DNA from: JAXMBN01 sp046349875
GTDB lineage: Bacteria > Planctomycetota > Planctomycetia > Pirellulales > Pirellulaceae
Direction: 5' to 3'
Length of the DNA stretch: 64,000 nt
NCBI GenBank assembly: GCA_046349875.1
Contig: JAXMBN010000016.1
Location: 1 to 64,000, forward strand
The translations under genes and the position numbers were made by a program. The notes under the pieces were generated by a model, which saw nothing but the letters and a program-made list of their open reading frames with translations, did no database searches and was not told the DNA's origin. Shown here piece after piece: positions 55,617-64,000 of the stretch (the stretch's first letter is position 1; every line of letters begins with the position of its first letter).

Positions 55617-56450
55617 ATGGCAATCGCGATTCGTATCATCTGTTTAGGACTATTGGTATTCGGTTCCATTCAGAACTTGGCCGCTCAAGATAGTCTTCAA
55701 AAGAAGGAATGGACTGTTCACGGAACGACGCGGCAAGCCCTTGTTTGGATCCCCCAGGATTCACCTGTCGCATTGAAAGAGGGTGAGTCTCCGAAAAAGC
55801 ATCCGATCGTGTTTTGCTTTCATGGGCATGGGGGATCGATGCGAAATGCCGCCAACACGTTTGCAATTCACCGTGAATGGCCTTCGGCAGTGGTTGTCTA
55901 TATGCAAGGGCTCAACACTCCTGGTCGATTGACCGATCCTGAAGGAAAAAAACCAGGTTGGCAGCATGAGATTGGTGAATTGAACGATCGAGACCTAAAG
56001 TTTTTCGATGCTGTCCTAGAGACCTTGAAGAAAGAGCAGCCCATCGACGAACATCGCATTTACTCGACGGGTCATTCGAATGGCGGAGGATTTACCTATT
56101 TGCTATGGGCCGCTCGCGGTGATCTCTTCGCCGCGATGGCACCATCCGCAGCGGTTCCCAATCCTAAGTATCGCGATCGCGTTCGTCCCAAACCCGTCAT
56201 GCATATTGCGGGAGAGAACGATGCGCTCGTCAAGTTTGAACGCCAAGCCCAAGCGATGGCTGCTCTTCGCAAGCTGAATGACACGTCGGAAGAAGGTATG
56301 GCCTGGGCCGAGAACTGCGTTGTTTACGAAAGCCCGAGCGGAATGCCCGTTGTGACCATGATTACCGAGGCTGGTCACAAATTCCCAGAGAAAGCCCCAC
56401 CACTTATCGTGCGATTCTTCAAAGAGCACGCAAAGCCCGAACCGCATTGA
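55617..56450 (+). CDS. Exported PHB-depolymerase/LpqC-like esterase
   Basis: A 277-residue alpha/beta hydrolase with a signal peptide (ends NLAAQ). It shows the oxyanion region FCFHGHGGS, the nucleophile motif STGHSNGGGFTYLL, the likely acid in GENDALVKFE, and the His in EAGHKFPEK. This order matches the polyhydroxybutyrate depolymerase/feruloyl esterase-like family, which cleaves ester bonds in polymers outside the cytoplasm. The substrate cannot be told from sequence. It stands alone; the 200 bases upstream contain no other gene, and a membrane microprotein gene lies downstream on the opposite strand. Confidence 0.82.
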   Translation: MAIAIRIICLGLLVFGSIQNLAAQDSLQKKEWTVHGTTRQALVWIPQDSPVALKEGESPKKHPIVFCFHGHGGSMRNAANTFAIHREWPSAVVVYMQGLNTPGRLTDPEGKKPGWQHEIGELNDRDLKFFDAVLETLKKEQPIDEHRIYSTGHSNGGGFTYLLWAARGDLFAAMAPSAAVPNPKYRDRVRPKPVMHIAGENDALVKFERQAQAMAALRKLNDTSEEGMAWAENCVVYESPSGMPVVTMITEAGHKFPEKAPPLIVRFFKEHAKPEPH

Positions 56451-56514
56451 TCGCAAGCCCAAGGCAAGGTAGACATCCTACGCTTTGTCGGACTTACTTG
56501 GCGGACCGATACTT

Positions 56515-56730
56515 TTAGTCTTTGCACATCGGGCAATGGGTACCTCGGCGTTTGTGGAATTCTTGGCCACCGACCCATATGCTTGCTGAAACGACGCTCC
56601 AAATGGAACTTTCTAGCAAACTTCGGGAAACACTTTTGCCACGAACCATATAAACGGCGAACAATAGCACCATGACCATGGCCGCCGTCTTGACTAACCG
56701 GATACTCCAAGAGGGAATCGAACGACTCAA
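56515..56730 (-). CDS. Small membrane protein with C-terminal CPMC motif
   Basis: A 71-residue frame starting at TTG 56730 with AAGGAAAG just upstream. It has one hydrophobic segment (TAAMVMVLLFAVYMVR) and ends HKRRGTHCPMCKD, a single CxxC that could bind metal or form a disulfide. The same frame runs open further upstream to 56907, but that extension lacks signals. The remaining part of the 56451-56900 interval shows nothing else. Support is the ribosome site, membrane segment and motif; no family is known to me. Confidence 0.4.
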   Translation of the reverse strand: MSRSIPSWSIRLVKTAAMVMVLLFAVYMVRGKSVSRSLLESSIWSVVSASIWVGGQEFHKRRGTHCPMCKD

Positions 56731-56900
56731 AGAACTTTCCTTACAAGAACGAGGTTTTCCCGACGAAATGCGTGGGGATCTCCTGAGAGGCACGATTGTA
56801 GAGTGACCAAGGCGCCAAAATCCAGTTGGGGGATGCGGAATCATTGCACCCGAACGAACCAACTGCCTACAATTCAGGGATTGGATAAGGAAGGGACTAC

Positions 56901-59228
56901 ATGACATTTGAACTGAAGAACACGGTTGGATTTCTCAGTTCCCTCATTGCTTTGCTGTCGATTCCATCGGCCCTCATGGCGCAAGATGAACTCGATCGGC
57001 CTACTCAACGATGGATTCCTCTCCCCAATACTCGCCCCGCAACTCCCTCGGCGCAGACCGAATTGATGCAGATGTTGCAGCAATTAGCTCAATCGCGCGA
57101 GACGGAGTCTGACAATCCTTTCGAAACACCCTCGGCTCCTAAAATCGACCCCGAGCAACTAAAACGGCTCGAAAAAATAGTTCAGGACTGGCAGAAGAAG
57201 TTCCCGGACATGGGATTGCAGGATGTCCCCAAGATTCCGAATGACCTGCTGCAACAAGTGGTTTCCGACCCTGAAAAACGAGAACAGGCCAAACAATTAC
57301 TTGAAGCTTTTGCAAAATCGAGATCCTTTCCTCCACCGAATAACAACTCGGATGCCAATCCGTCGCGGTCTCCTTCGGTTCCATTTCCTCGCGCCAGGGA
57401 CGATGTTACTAACAATCCAGATCGATCCCCGAGTTCCCATGGCACGTCAAGCTCTTTGAGATCTTCGCCCGAGAAGAAGTCTCCTGAAAAGAACTCTTCT
57501 TCAAGACCTTCACTAGAACCACCTCCAACGGACGACCAAGGCAATCATTCGAGCGATCCATTTAACCCGAAAAAGTCGAAGTCATCTGACGATCCGTTTC
57601 AAACCGATCCTTCATCGGAACCGGGTCTGAACGCTACGTCGCCAATAGATGCGTCAAAGAACTCGTCACCCTCATCCAATGTACTGGACTCCAACCCTAA
57701 CGATCCTTTTCAAAGCCCGAATGGCAAACAAAAACTAGACGAACAAAAGCTTCGAGCCTTGAAGGAACTGTTTCAGAAACTTGAATCGATCCCGCCACTA
57801 ACAAATGATTCACGTTCTACTTCGCGTTCGTCGAATGCACGAACAACGAGCCCTTCAGCAAGTTCCACGAACCCCGGTACCTCTTCGTCATCGCGACTCC
57901 AAGATCCGACACGAACTCCATCGCGTACTTCACGAAACTCATCGGCGATACCCAAACCGAATCCGCTTCCCTCTGGTCAAGCCAATCGAAACTCAACTTC
58001 GCGTCCAGCTCCTTTGGATGCAAGTTCTCTTTCTAACAATGAGCGTACACTTCCCCAAAACCTCCCTTCCTCTTCATCACTCCAAGAGGAATCTTCCGAT
58101 TCGTCTTCTCTTAACAATGTTGAGAGTTCAACTTCTTCATCCACAAGATCCTCAAGCGATGAATTGAAAAATAACGCCACGACAAAAGAGTCGAACGGAC
58201 GAAACCTTGATGCCGATCTAGACAGGATAAAAAACCGATTGGAAGAAGGATTGAAGGAGTGGGACAAGTTAACGCAACCTGCGGAACCCAAGAATACTTC
58301 GGCGACAAAGCGGGCAGCAACGGCAAACCGAGATCGTGGGCCTTCGAACACATCGTCGCCATCGAACAATCCCTCTTCCCAACTCGATATTAAATCAGAA
58401 GTAGAACGGCATGGTCTGGGTGGTGCTTTGCAACGCATTGTTGAGAAGACCTTGCAAGAGGAATCCAATCGCTCGAAGAAAAATACCGAGTCCCTTTCGA
58501 AGAGCAAGAAAGTTGAAGCAACCAAGGACAAGTCGGAATCATCCAACTTGGTTCCATGGGATGCGATGACCAAGGAGGGCCTTGGAAAACGCGATCCATT
58601 GGGTCCACCACCCGAACCTCCCAAGCCTCCCTCTCGTTCTTCCCTGGACTCGATGTCGATTCAGCCGCGATCGCCATCATCTTCCAATTCTTCCCAGAGC
58701 CAACCGACACCCAAGTGGGTACAAGACCTTTGGGCAAGCATCAGTGAAGTCCCGCGAGCTCCAACCCCGAATCGCTCTTCGGCAAGTTCCTCATCGTCGG
58801 GTGGTTTGTCGTCGTTGCAGCTTCAATGGACGTGGACGCAAACCCTGATCTTATTGACGGCCTGCGGTGTGGGACTCGCCATAATTTTTCTTGCACGTCG
58901 TCGACTGCAAACTGTCATTCAACAAACCTGGAATCAAACATTTGGACAACCTTCACCTAAGATTCAGGACATCCAATCCCGCGAAGATGTCGTCAAAGCC
59001 TTTCATGCATTGGTGCATCATACACCCTCGAGCATCGACCTTTGGTGGCCTCATCGAAAGGCAGCACAGTATCTGCGTCTTAGCCATCCTCAATTGGAAG
59101 AACCGCTATCCCAATTAGCGGAAGCTTATGAGCATTGCCGGTATCTTCCACCGGACCAAGACATGCCGGCCGAGCGATTGCAGGAGATTCGCGCGGCATA
59201 TCTTCAATGCAATGCATTGGCACCATGA
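56901..59228 (+). CDS. Exported Ser-rich protein with C-terminal DUF4129-like domain
   Basis: A 775-residue protein. A signal peptide (ends SALMAQ) precedes a long Ser/Pro/Asn-rich, low-complexity region (about 130-650). One membrane helix follows near residue 650 (TQTLILLTACGVGLAIIFLA), then a cytoplasmic tail of about 110 residues resembling the DUF4129 end seen in transglutaminase-like proteins (SREDVVKAFHALVHHTPSSI; LSQLAEAYEHCRYLPPDQDM). It opens a five-gene cluster with DUF4350, MoxR, DUF58 and a membrane protein. In such clusters the DUF4129 protein is usually membrane-bound with a hydrolase-like role. AAGGAAGG precedes the ATG at 56901; the stop overlaps the next start (ATGA). Confidence 0.75.
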   Translation: MTFELKNTVGFLSSLIALLSIPSALMAQDELDRPTQRWIPLPNTRPATPSAQTELMQMLQQLAQSRETESDNPFETPSAPKIDPEQLKRLEKIVQDWQKKFPDMGLQDVPKIPNDLLQQVVSDPEKREQAKQLLEAFAKSRSFPPPNNNSDANPSRSPSVPFPRARDDVTNNPDRSPSSHGTSSSLRSSPEKKSPEKNSSSRPSLEPPPTDDQGNHSSDPFNPKKSKSSDDPFQTDPSSEPGLNATSPIDASKNSSPSSNVLDSNPNDPFQSPNGKQKLDEQKLRALKELFQKLESIPPLTNDSRSTSRSSNARTTSPSASSTNPGTSSSSRLQDPTRTPSRTSRNSSAIPKPNPLPSGQANRNSTSRPAPLDASSLSNNERTLPQNLPSSSSLQEESSDSSSLNNVESSTSSSTRSSSDELKNNATTKESNGRNLDADLDRIKNRLEEGLKEWDKLTQPAEPKNTSATKRAATANRDRGPSNTSSPSNNPSSQLDIKSEVERHGLGGALQRIVEKTLQEESNRSKKNTESLSKSKKVEATKDKSESSNLVPWDAMTKEGLGKRDPLGPPPEPPKPPSRSSLDSMSIQPRSPSSSNSSQSQPTPKWVQDLWASISEVPRAPTPNRSSASSSSSGGLSSLQLQWTWTQTLILLTACGVGLAIIFLARRRLQTVIQQTWNQTFGQPSPKIQDIQSREDVVKAFHALVHHTPSSIDLWWPHRKAAQYLRLSHPQLEEPLSQLAEAYEHCRYLPPDQDMPAERLQEIRAAYLQCNALAP

Positions 59229-60634
59229 TGGAGTTTCGTCCCTTAGGAATGCGCGGCATGACGACGTTCTCGTCTTGGATTGGCCATACAGGCTGGATCC
59301 TTGTGATGGTTCTAGTGACGTCACTTGGTCGGTGTGATGATCGCGATTCGCAAGAGACTGGCTGGCAATTCCAGTTCGATCTCTTCCAGATGCTTTTGGA
59401 AGAAAAGAAGCTCACACTCCTTCGTCATTTGGATGCAGCTCTGGTTCAACCTCGCGATTCCATCGTCGTCTATATCGGCAATCCTCAGTCTCTTCGCACT
59501 TCGGCTTGGATCGAGATCGAGAGTTTCGTGAAGTCCGGAGGCGCGTTGTGTTTGTTCAATGAGACCCTGGCGACGGTGCCAGGGGTTGGGAAGTTCATGT
59601 ATGGCCCAGTCACGACGTCGCGCCCTGCGGATCAATACGAAGGATTTGTCGATTGCATACGCCTTCGTTCGATTCAAGATACCCAAGGAGAATTTGAAGG
59701 TGTACGGGAATTGGTAACCAATCGGTCGAGCTGGTTCATTCCATTTTCGAATCCATATGTTGAATGGGAGGCGATTGCATCCCTTCCTCGCAATTGCTTG
59801 CCTGCACAAAGCCAACGTATGGCAGTTGTGTCGGTAGGTAAACGAACCGATAGTTCGGGGCTCATGATTACTTCCGCCGATACCAGTCTCTTCGCCAATG
59901 GAATGCTGTGGCATGGCGACAATGCGATGGCAGCCATTCGCATTTCCGAGTTGTTGACACGCGATCGTAGTCAGATCGTATTCATGGTGGAAGGCAAGGT
60001 GCTTGATTCCTATCGCACCCGCATTCCCAAGGAACAACCAGATCCTAACATGGATGCAGAATTGCCACCTCTTCCTGAACCAGAGCTACAGAAGATGCTA
60101 CGACTTGCGAATGCGGTGGCCCGCGAAGTGGCGCAGTCCAACGTTCTTAATGAAGCGCTTCGTCAGCAACCGCGTGGCATACGACCGTACCGTTATTTTG
60201 TTTTTCTCTTGGGATTGGCCACAGTTCTCCTCTTGTTCTGGCTTATTCGCGTAATGATTGCCAACCGTGCTTGGAACGCTCTTCCATTTCCCATTCGACG
60301 CATGCGATCTGCGTTTGATATGAAGACTCAGCTCCACAGCGACTACGGAGACTATCGCAACGCTGCCGCCTATTTAGCAAGAGAGTTTTGTTTGGAAGTG
60401 ACGGGTTCACGAGCCACGCAAGATTGGCAATTATTTTCCGTCCAAGGACCTGGCGATCGATCGCTTCTCAAGTCCTCGGCGGATCGTAAACTGTTCGATA
60501 AGATTGTGGACGGGGCCAGCCGAGGTTTCCAATCACCGATGTCTGCCAAGGAGCTATCGCAGTTCGGAACCGAATTGCAACGCTTGCGTGAAAAGCTACT
60601 TACAGCGATTCAGCAATCGAAACCAACTTCGTGA
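59225..60634 (+). CDS. DUF4350-like membrane protein
   Basis: A 469-residue protein. An N-terminal helix (IGHTGWILVMVLVTSLG) is followed by a domain resembling DUF4350/GATase-like: DSIVVYIGNPQSLRTSAWIE then IESFVKSGGALCLFNETLAT. A second helix lies near residue 345 (FVFLLGLATVLLLFWLIRV), followed by a cytoplasmic C-terminal domain with an AAAYLAREFCLEVTG segment. DUF4350 proteins accompany MoxR-DUF58 systems, as here. The start at 59225 is set by overlap with the preceding stop; the open frame extends further upstream as an artefact. It lies 68 bases upstream of moxR. Role: probably an envelope component of the MoxR-associated complex. Confidence 0.7.
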   Translation: MMEFRPLGMRGMTTFSSWIGHTGWILVMVLVTSLGRCDDRDSQETGWQFQFDLFQMLLEEKKLTLLRHLDAALVQPRDSIVVYIGNPQSLRTSAWIEIESFVKSGGALCLFNETLATVPGVGKFMYGPVTTSRPADQYEGFVDCIRLRSIQDTQGEFEGVRELVTNRSSWFIPFSNPYVEWEAIASLPRNCLPAQSQRMAVVSVGKRTDSSGLMITSADTSLFANGMLWHGDNAMAAIRISELLTRDRSQIVFMVEGKVLDSYRTRIPKEQPDPNMDAELPPLPEPELQKMLRLANAVAREVAQSNVLNEALRQQPRGIRPYRYFVFLLGLATVLLLFWLIRVMIANRAWNALPFPIRRMRSAFDMKTQLHSDYGDYRNAAAYLAREFCLEVTGSRATQDWQLFSVQGPGDRSLLKSSADRKLFDKIVDGASRGFQSPMSAKELSQFGTELQRLREKLLTAIQQSKPTS

Positions 60635-60702
60635 TATCAAGCATGATCGGGTTCGTGCCACGATAGGTTCTACCATCTCCCTTTGTACATGAAATATCAT
60701 TC

Positions 60703-61686
60703 GTGAGTGCATCTAACTTATCCACCACAGCACAGCATGTCGGCCAGCTTCGAGCCAAAGTTCAAGAATCCGTACGGCAAGTGGTTGTCGGGCTCGATCG
60801 AGTCACCGATCAGTTGTTGATGGCCTTGATTGCCGGAGGTCACGTGCTTTTGGAAGGCGTTCCTGGAACAGCTAAAACCACGATGTGCCGTACCTTTTCG
60901 AGCGCGTTGGGGATTCACTTTGAACGCGTTCAATTCACACCGGATTTGCTTCCATCCGATGTGACGGGAACGCAGGTTCTCGATCGACAGTCGAGTGAAT
61001 TTGTATTGCGCAAAGGCCCGGTGTTTTGTCAACTTCTTCTGGCGGACGAACTGAACCGCGCGCCAGCCCGCACGCAATCCTCGTTGCTCGAAGCGATGCA
61101 AGAGCGTCAAGTTACGATCGAAGGCAAAACGCTTCCTCTTCCCGAACCATTTATGGTACTTGCCACGCAGAATCCAATCGAGCAAGAAGGGGTGTATCGA
61201 TTGCCGGAAGCCCAATTGGATCGATTCCTTTTTCGAATCCATGTTGGCTATCCCGAGCGTCAACAGGAAATCGATATGCTCGATCTCCACAGCCGTCCCA
61301 TTCCGAAGTTGCATTCCATCTCCACCGCTGAAGAGATCCTTGGAATTCAACGGCAGCTCGATGACGTTTATGCTTCTCCCGAATTGAAAGGATATATCGT
61401 CGACCTTGTGCGGATGAGTCGCCAGCATGGAGACTTGGCGCTGGGCGCGAGCCCTCGGGCTGCCATCAACTTGATGAAAGCGGCCAGGGCCCATGCCTTG
61501 ATCCAGGGCAGGGCCTTCATGACGCACGAGGACATTCAAAGAATCGCCTTGCCTGTGCTCGGACACCGGCTCATCATGCGCGCTGAATCGGAAATGGATG
61601 GTCGAACTGTTGAGAGTATTGTGCAGCAGTTAATCCAATCGGTTCCCGTCCTCAAGGATCCTGTGCTGAAGGATGCCCGTTCATGA
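60703..61686 (+). CDS. MoxR-family AAA+ ATPase
   Basis: A 327-residue MoxR ATPase, a chaperone-like AAA+ enzyme that usually works with a vWA-type or DUF58 protein. It shows Walker A (LEGVPGTAKTTM), Walker B (LLLADELNRAP), sensor 1 (LATQNPIEQEGVYRLPEAQLD) and sensor 2 (ASPRAAINL). The start is GTG at 60703. The stop overlaps the DUF58 ATG at 61683 (ATGA), giving a translationally coupled pair. The family is known to help insert metal cofactors or assemble complexes in other bacteria; which substrate applies here is not visible. Confidence 0.95.
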   Translation: MSASNLSTTAQHVGQLRAKVQESVRQVVVGLDRVTDQLLMALIAGGHVLLEGVPGTAKTTMCRTFSSALGIHFERVQFTPDLLPSDVTGTQVLDRQSSEFVLRKGPVFCQLLLADELNRAPARTQSSLLEAMQERQVTIEGKTLPLPEPFMVLATQNPIEQEGVYRLPEAQLDRFLFRIHVGYPERQQEIDMLDLHSRPIPKLHSISTAEEILGIQRQLDDVYASPELKGYIVDLVRMSRQHGDLALGASPRAAINLMKAARAHALIQGRAFMTHEDIQRIALPVLGHRLIMRAESEMDGRTVESIVQQLIQSVPVLKDPVLKDARS

Positions 61687-63477
61687 CCTTACGGGCCCAA
61701 GGACTCCTCTGCTTGGGATTGCTCGGCGTTCTCATGGGAATGCTGCGACAACAACCGACCTTGGTGTTCCTTTCCCTATCGATCGTGCTCTGGATTTTTG
61801 TGGAAGGAGTGCGATTTCAATGGCGCCTTCGCCGTCAATGGAAAGGGCTTCGATTTCAAAGATCGATCCAAGGCCGCTTTGACGCGACAGGATCGCTTTG
61901 GTCGAGCCGTTTGTTGCGAGTCGACTTGATTATCGAATGCAATCAGGGCCTTGCAGCGATCACCAAGATTCGAGACATCGTCCCCGAGATATTAGCGGTA
62001 GAAACAGCTGAATCGGCGGTGAGTGCATCCGATGAAACGCCCTCGCGACTGGCTCGCTGGAAAATCTATTTCGTCAAACGCTGGCAAGAATGGTTTGCGT
62101 GGGAACCAGACTTGGCACCCAATGAGCTTCGGGTGAAGGCGGGAGCACAACATGCCGTGCTATCCTATCCTGTGCGAGTTCGTTCGGCTGGCCAAGCCTA
62201 TTTCCCAGGCGTTCGATTAACGTTTGAGGATGGATTTGGACTGTTTCGCGCCCATCGCTTTCGCAAATGCGAACAGCGGCGGCGATTGCTGCCCCACTAT
62301 TATGATGCGGGCGAAGTTGGGCCTCATGTGAAGCGCATCAACTCGTTGCCGCAGCATGGTATTCACCGCCTTCAGCGAGCGGGTATGGGCTCTGAATTGC
62401 TCGAGCTTCGCGAGTATGTCGTAGGCGATCCTCCGAAATCGATCGCTTGGAAAGTATCGGCGCGTCGCGATAAGTTGATGACGCGGCAATACGAGTCGGA
62501 AGTTCCAGTGCGGGTCCATCTCTTCTTGGATGGTTCCATCCCAACGCGGTTGGGTGGCTATGGACTTCGTCTGATCGATCAGCTCAATTTCGTTGCGGCG
62601 AGCGTCGCCAAAGCCGCGATTGCAGTAGGTGATCCTGTCAGTGGAGTTTTGGTAGATGAATTGGGATCCAAGTCCCTGCCTTGGTACAACGGAGACCGCG
62701 GTTTTCATCAACTGCTCAAAGAACTGGCCGACTTTGCAACAACACCACCTCCGCTGACGCAGGTCGTCACACCGACGATGATGCAAGCCGCGTTTCAAGT
62801 CTGGGGAACGCTATTCCGATTTGATGGAGAAAGCCTATCGCGAACTACCTTGGTCCATTCGCCGATCGACCCACAAACGCATTCTACTCACCACATTGCT
62901 GTCAGAAATCTTTGAACTGTCTGCCTATGAGCAAACACTCTGTATGCTGCAGGAGTCTCATCTGGTTTACTACGTTCAAGAACTCCCATGCAAAGCGGGG
63001 CTTCCATGGATGGACCCTGTAGTTCCTCTCACTGGCGAACTGGCCGTCAATGCTCCGAAGCGAATGCACCGTATCGGAGACGCGATCGCCAAGGCGACGT
63101 ATCATGCCCATGACAATGAGATCTTCGTGGTCCTTGCTGATCTGATCGATACATCCACGCATATTCACCATTTACTTCGGTACGTCAAACTTGCTTTGGC
63201 CAAACACCATCGAGTCGCATTTGTTTGTCCCACCTCGATCTTTGCTCGCCCTAAAGAAACGCAAGTGATACCTCGATCTACCAGCCTCCAAGATCTGCTT
63301 GTAGCATCGGAGCAATCACGCTTGCGCGATTTAACCAAGCAATTGCAGCGGGAACTCACGAGACTCGGTGTATCGGTTGCGTTCGCGGGCGAAGAATCAG
63401 CCATTCAGATGATATTGTCCGAAATGCAACTTGCGCGAAGTGGACGTCATCGCACTGCGAATGGAGCCAGTCGATGA
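61683..63477 (+). pseudogene. DUF58 protein interrupted by a frameshift
   Basis: The first frame (61683-62915) has two N-terminal helices, a beta domain and the DUF58 core (ELREYVVGDPPKSIAWKVSA, RDKLMTRQYESE, then VHLFLDGSIPTRLG). Up to about 62,816 it reads as this family. After that it becomes unrelated (DGESLSRTTLVHSPIDPQTH), while the next frame, from 62,821, reads as the expected continuation: LMEKAYRELPWSIRRSTHKR, then NEIFVVLADLIDTSTHIHHL. Removing one C at 62,816-62,817 joins them. Alternatively two separate overlapping genes are made, with TTG 62821 or ATG 62824 as the second start. The full protein would be about 597 residues. Confidence 0.7.
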
Positions 63478-64000
63478 ACGAAGTAGAAACGATGAGTAGC
63501 GAATCACAATCGATGTCGTCATCGCCGGCCAATGATTCCAAGCGAACTTGGCATGCCGAGGTCCTTGTGGATCTGATACAAGTATTCGTGGTTTGGATTT
63601 TGCTGCACTGGCTTCTACCAACGCCACCCGCTTGGCAAGGTCTGCTCTCGTTGGCCTTCTTCCTTTTTCTTGCGTTGCTCGTCATTCGACTTCGAGGATG
63701 GTTTCTACTTATCCTGATTCAATGGGGAATCATGATGCGAGAACCAAGGCAATCGATGTTCGACCCGTTTTCTCTCGAAACCGTGTTGTTTTCGATGCTA
63801 GCGGTGCTCACCATTGCCTATCTGTGTGGATATGCGCGAACGCGTCAATGGTTGGTGAAGTTTATCTCGCGATGGCTTGATCAGGGAACATGGAATCGAA
63901 AAACTCCCAACCGAGACCAACGACGGGTGTGGCATCGATGGATTCGCCAGTCGATTGTCTTTGGCATTGCCATCTTGGGATCGGTTGCCATATTGCGTTA
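63474..64000 (+). CDS. Polytopic membrane protein of the MoxR cluster (5' part; truncated)
   Basis: A 175-residue N-terminal part with an acidic, Ser-rich start (MNEVETMSSESQSMSSSPAN) and membrane segments (LIQVFVVWILLHWLLP; LLSLAFFLFLALLVIRLRGW; LETVLFSMLAVLTIAYLCGY; SIVFGIAILGSVAIL), running off the window edge. The ATG at 63474 overlaps the DUF58 stop (ATGA). In MoxR-DUF58-DUF4129 clusters this position often holds a transglutaminase-like (TgpA-type) membrane protein; the catalytic domain would be outside the window, so this remains a guess. Confidence 0.6.
   Translation, partial: MNEVETMSSESQSMSSSPANDSKRTWHAEVLVDLIQVFVVWILLHWLLPTPPAWQGLLSLAFFLFLALLVIRLRGWFLLILIQWGIMMREPRQSMFDPFSLETVLFSMLAVLTIAYLCGYARTRQWLVKFISRWLDQGTWNRKTPNRDQRRVWHRWIRQSIVFGIAILGSVAILR

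Noticed and set aside
60718..61566. 282-residue minus-strand frame
   Set aside because: It is the complement of the MoxR ATPase gene, whose motifs are all intact.

Overview
The window looks like a chromosomal segment from a planctomycete, most likely of the Pirellulaceae/Rhodopirellula type. This is an inference from gene content: DUF1501 and DUF1549/DUF1553 (PSD1) proteins, the membrane-bound heme-binding CxxCH dehydrogenase family, a DUF1559 pseudopilin, DUF1573 proteins, an ECF sigma/Ser-Thr kinase pair, a MoxR-DUF58 cluster and the TIGR03545/TIGR03546 pair. lpxD and secretin-like genes indicate an outer membrane. No rRNA, tRNA or CRISPR was found. Several start codons are GTG or TTG, Shine-Dalgarno sites are often weak, and many neighbouring genes overlap by ATGA.

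Layout. 1-3.5 kb: 5' part of lpxD, divergent from the imuA-imuB mutagenesis cassette. 3.5-6.7 kb (minus): ECF sigma factor, zinc-finger Ser/Thr kinase and a coiled-coil membrane protein. 7-7.8 kb: HU protein and a small lipoprotein. 7.8-9.4 kb: a decayed REP-associated tyrosine transposase bounded by about 60-bp inverted termini, each made of two hairpin REPs; related REP hairpins lie at 0.7 and 55.0 kb. 9.4-12 kb: U32 peptidase-family protein (RlhA type). 12-15 kb (minus): a large protein with secretin N-domains only. 15-19.9 kb: an operon of an RNase HII-like protein, an alpha/beta hydrolase, a DUF1570/LRR-type protein and biotin ligase; from about 16.98 to 19.29 kb it is full of indels. 20-23.6 kb (minus): a cluster with a MauE/DoxX-DUF1573 fusion, a secreted six-cysteine microprotein, a LolA-like exported protein, a small DUF1573 protein and a DUF1559 pseudopilin, preceded by a 14-bp tandem repeat. 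23.7-34.2 kb: two divergent cytochrome-type systems, a heme-binding dehydrogenase split by an in-frame stop and a WD40-PSD1 protein split by a frameshift, the latter followed by a DUF1501 protein. 34.4-40.5 kb: isoprenylcysteine methyltransferase-like protein, ExbB-ExbD with a TonB-like toroid protein, and an ABC ATPase. 40.7-47.9 kb: conserved hypothetical, GH63-like glycosidase, A24 prepilin peptidase, shikimate kinase and class II aldolase. 48.8-53.2 kb: BON-domain protein and the TIGR03546/TIGR03545 pair. 53.2-56.7 kb: NagA-NagB, zinc-ribbon protein, esterase and a membrane microprotein. 56.9-64 kb: DUF4129-like, DUF4350-like, MoxR, DUF58 and a membrane protein cut by the window edge.

Two themes stand out. 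First, seven genes carry lesions, and the density between 17.0 and 19.3 kb is so high that local sequence error must be excluded before decay is accepted. Second, the 20-23.6 kb cluster combines a membrane redox-type protein with a six-cysteine secreted peptide and is the best candidate here for an undescribed system.
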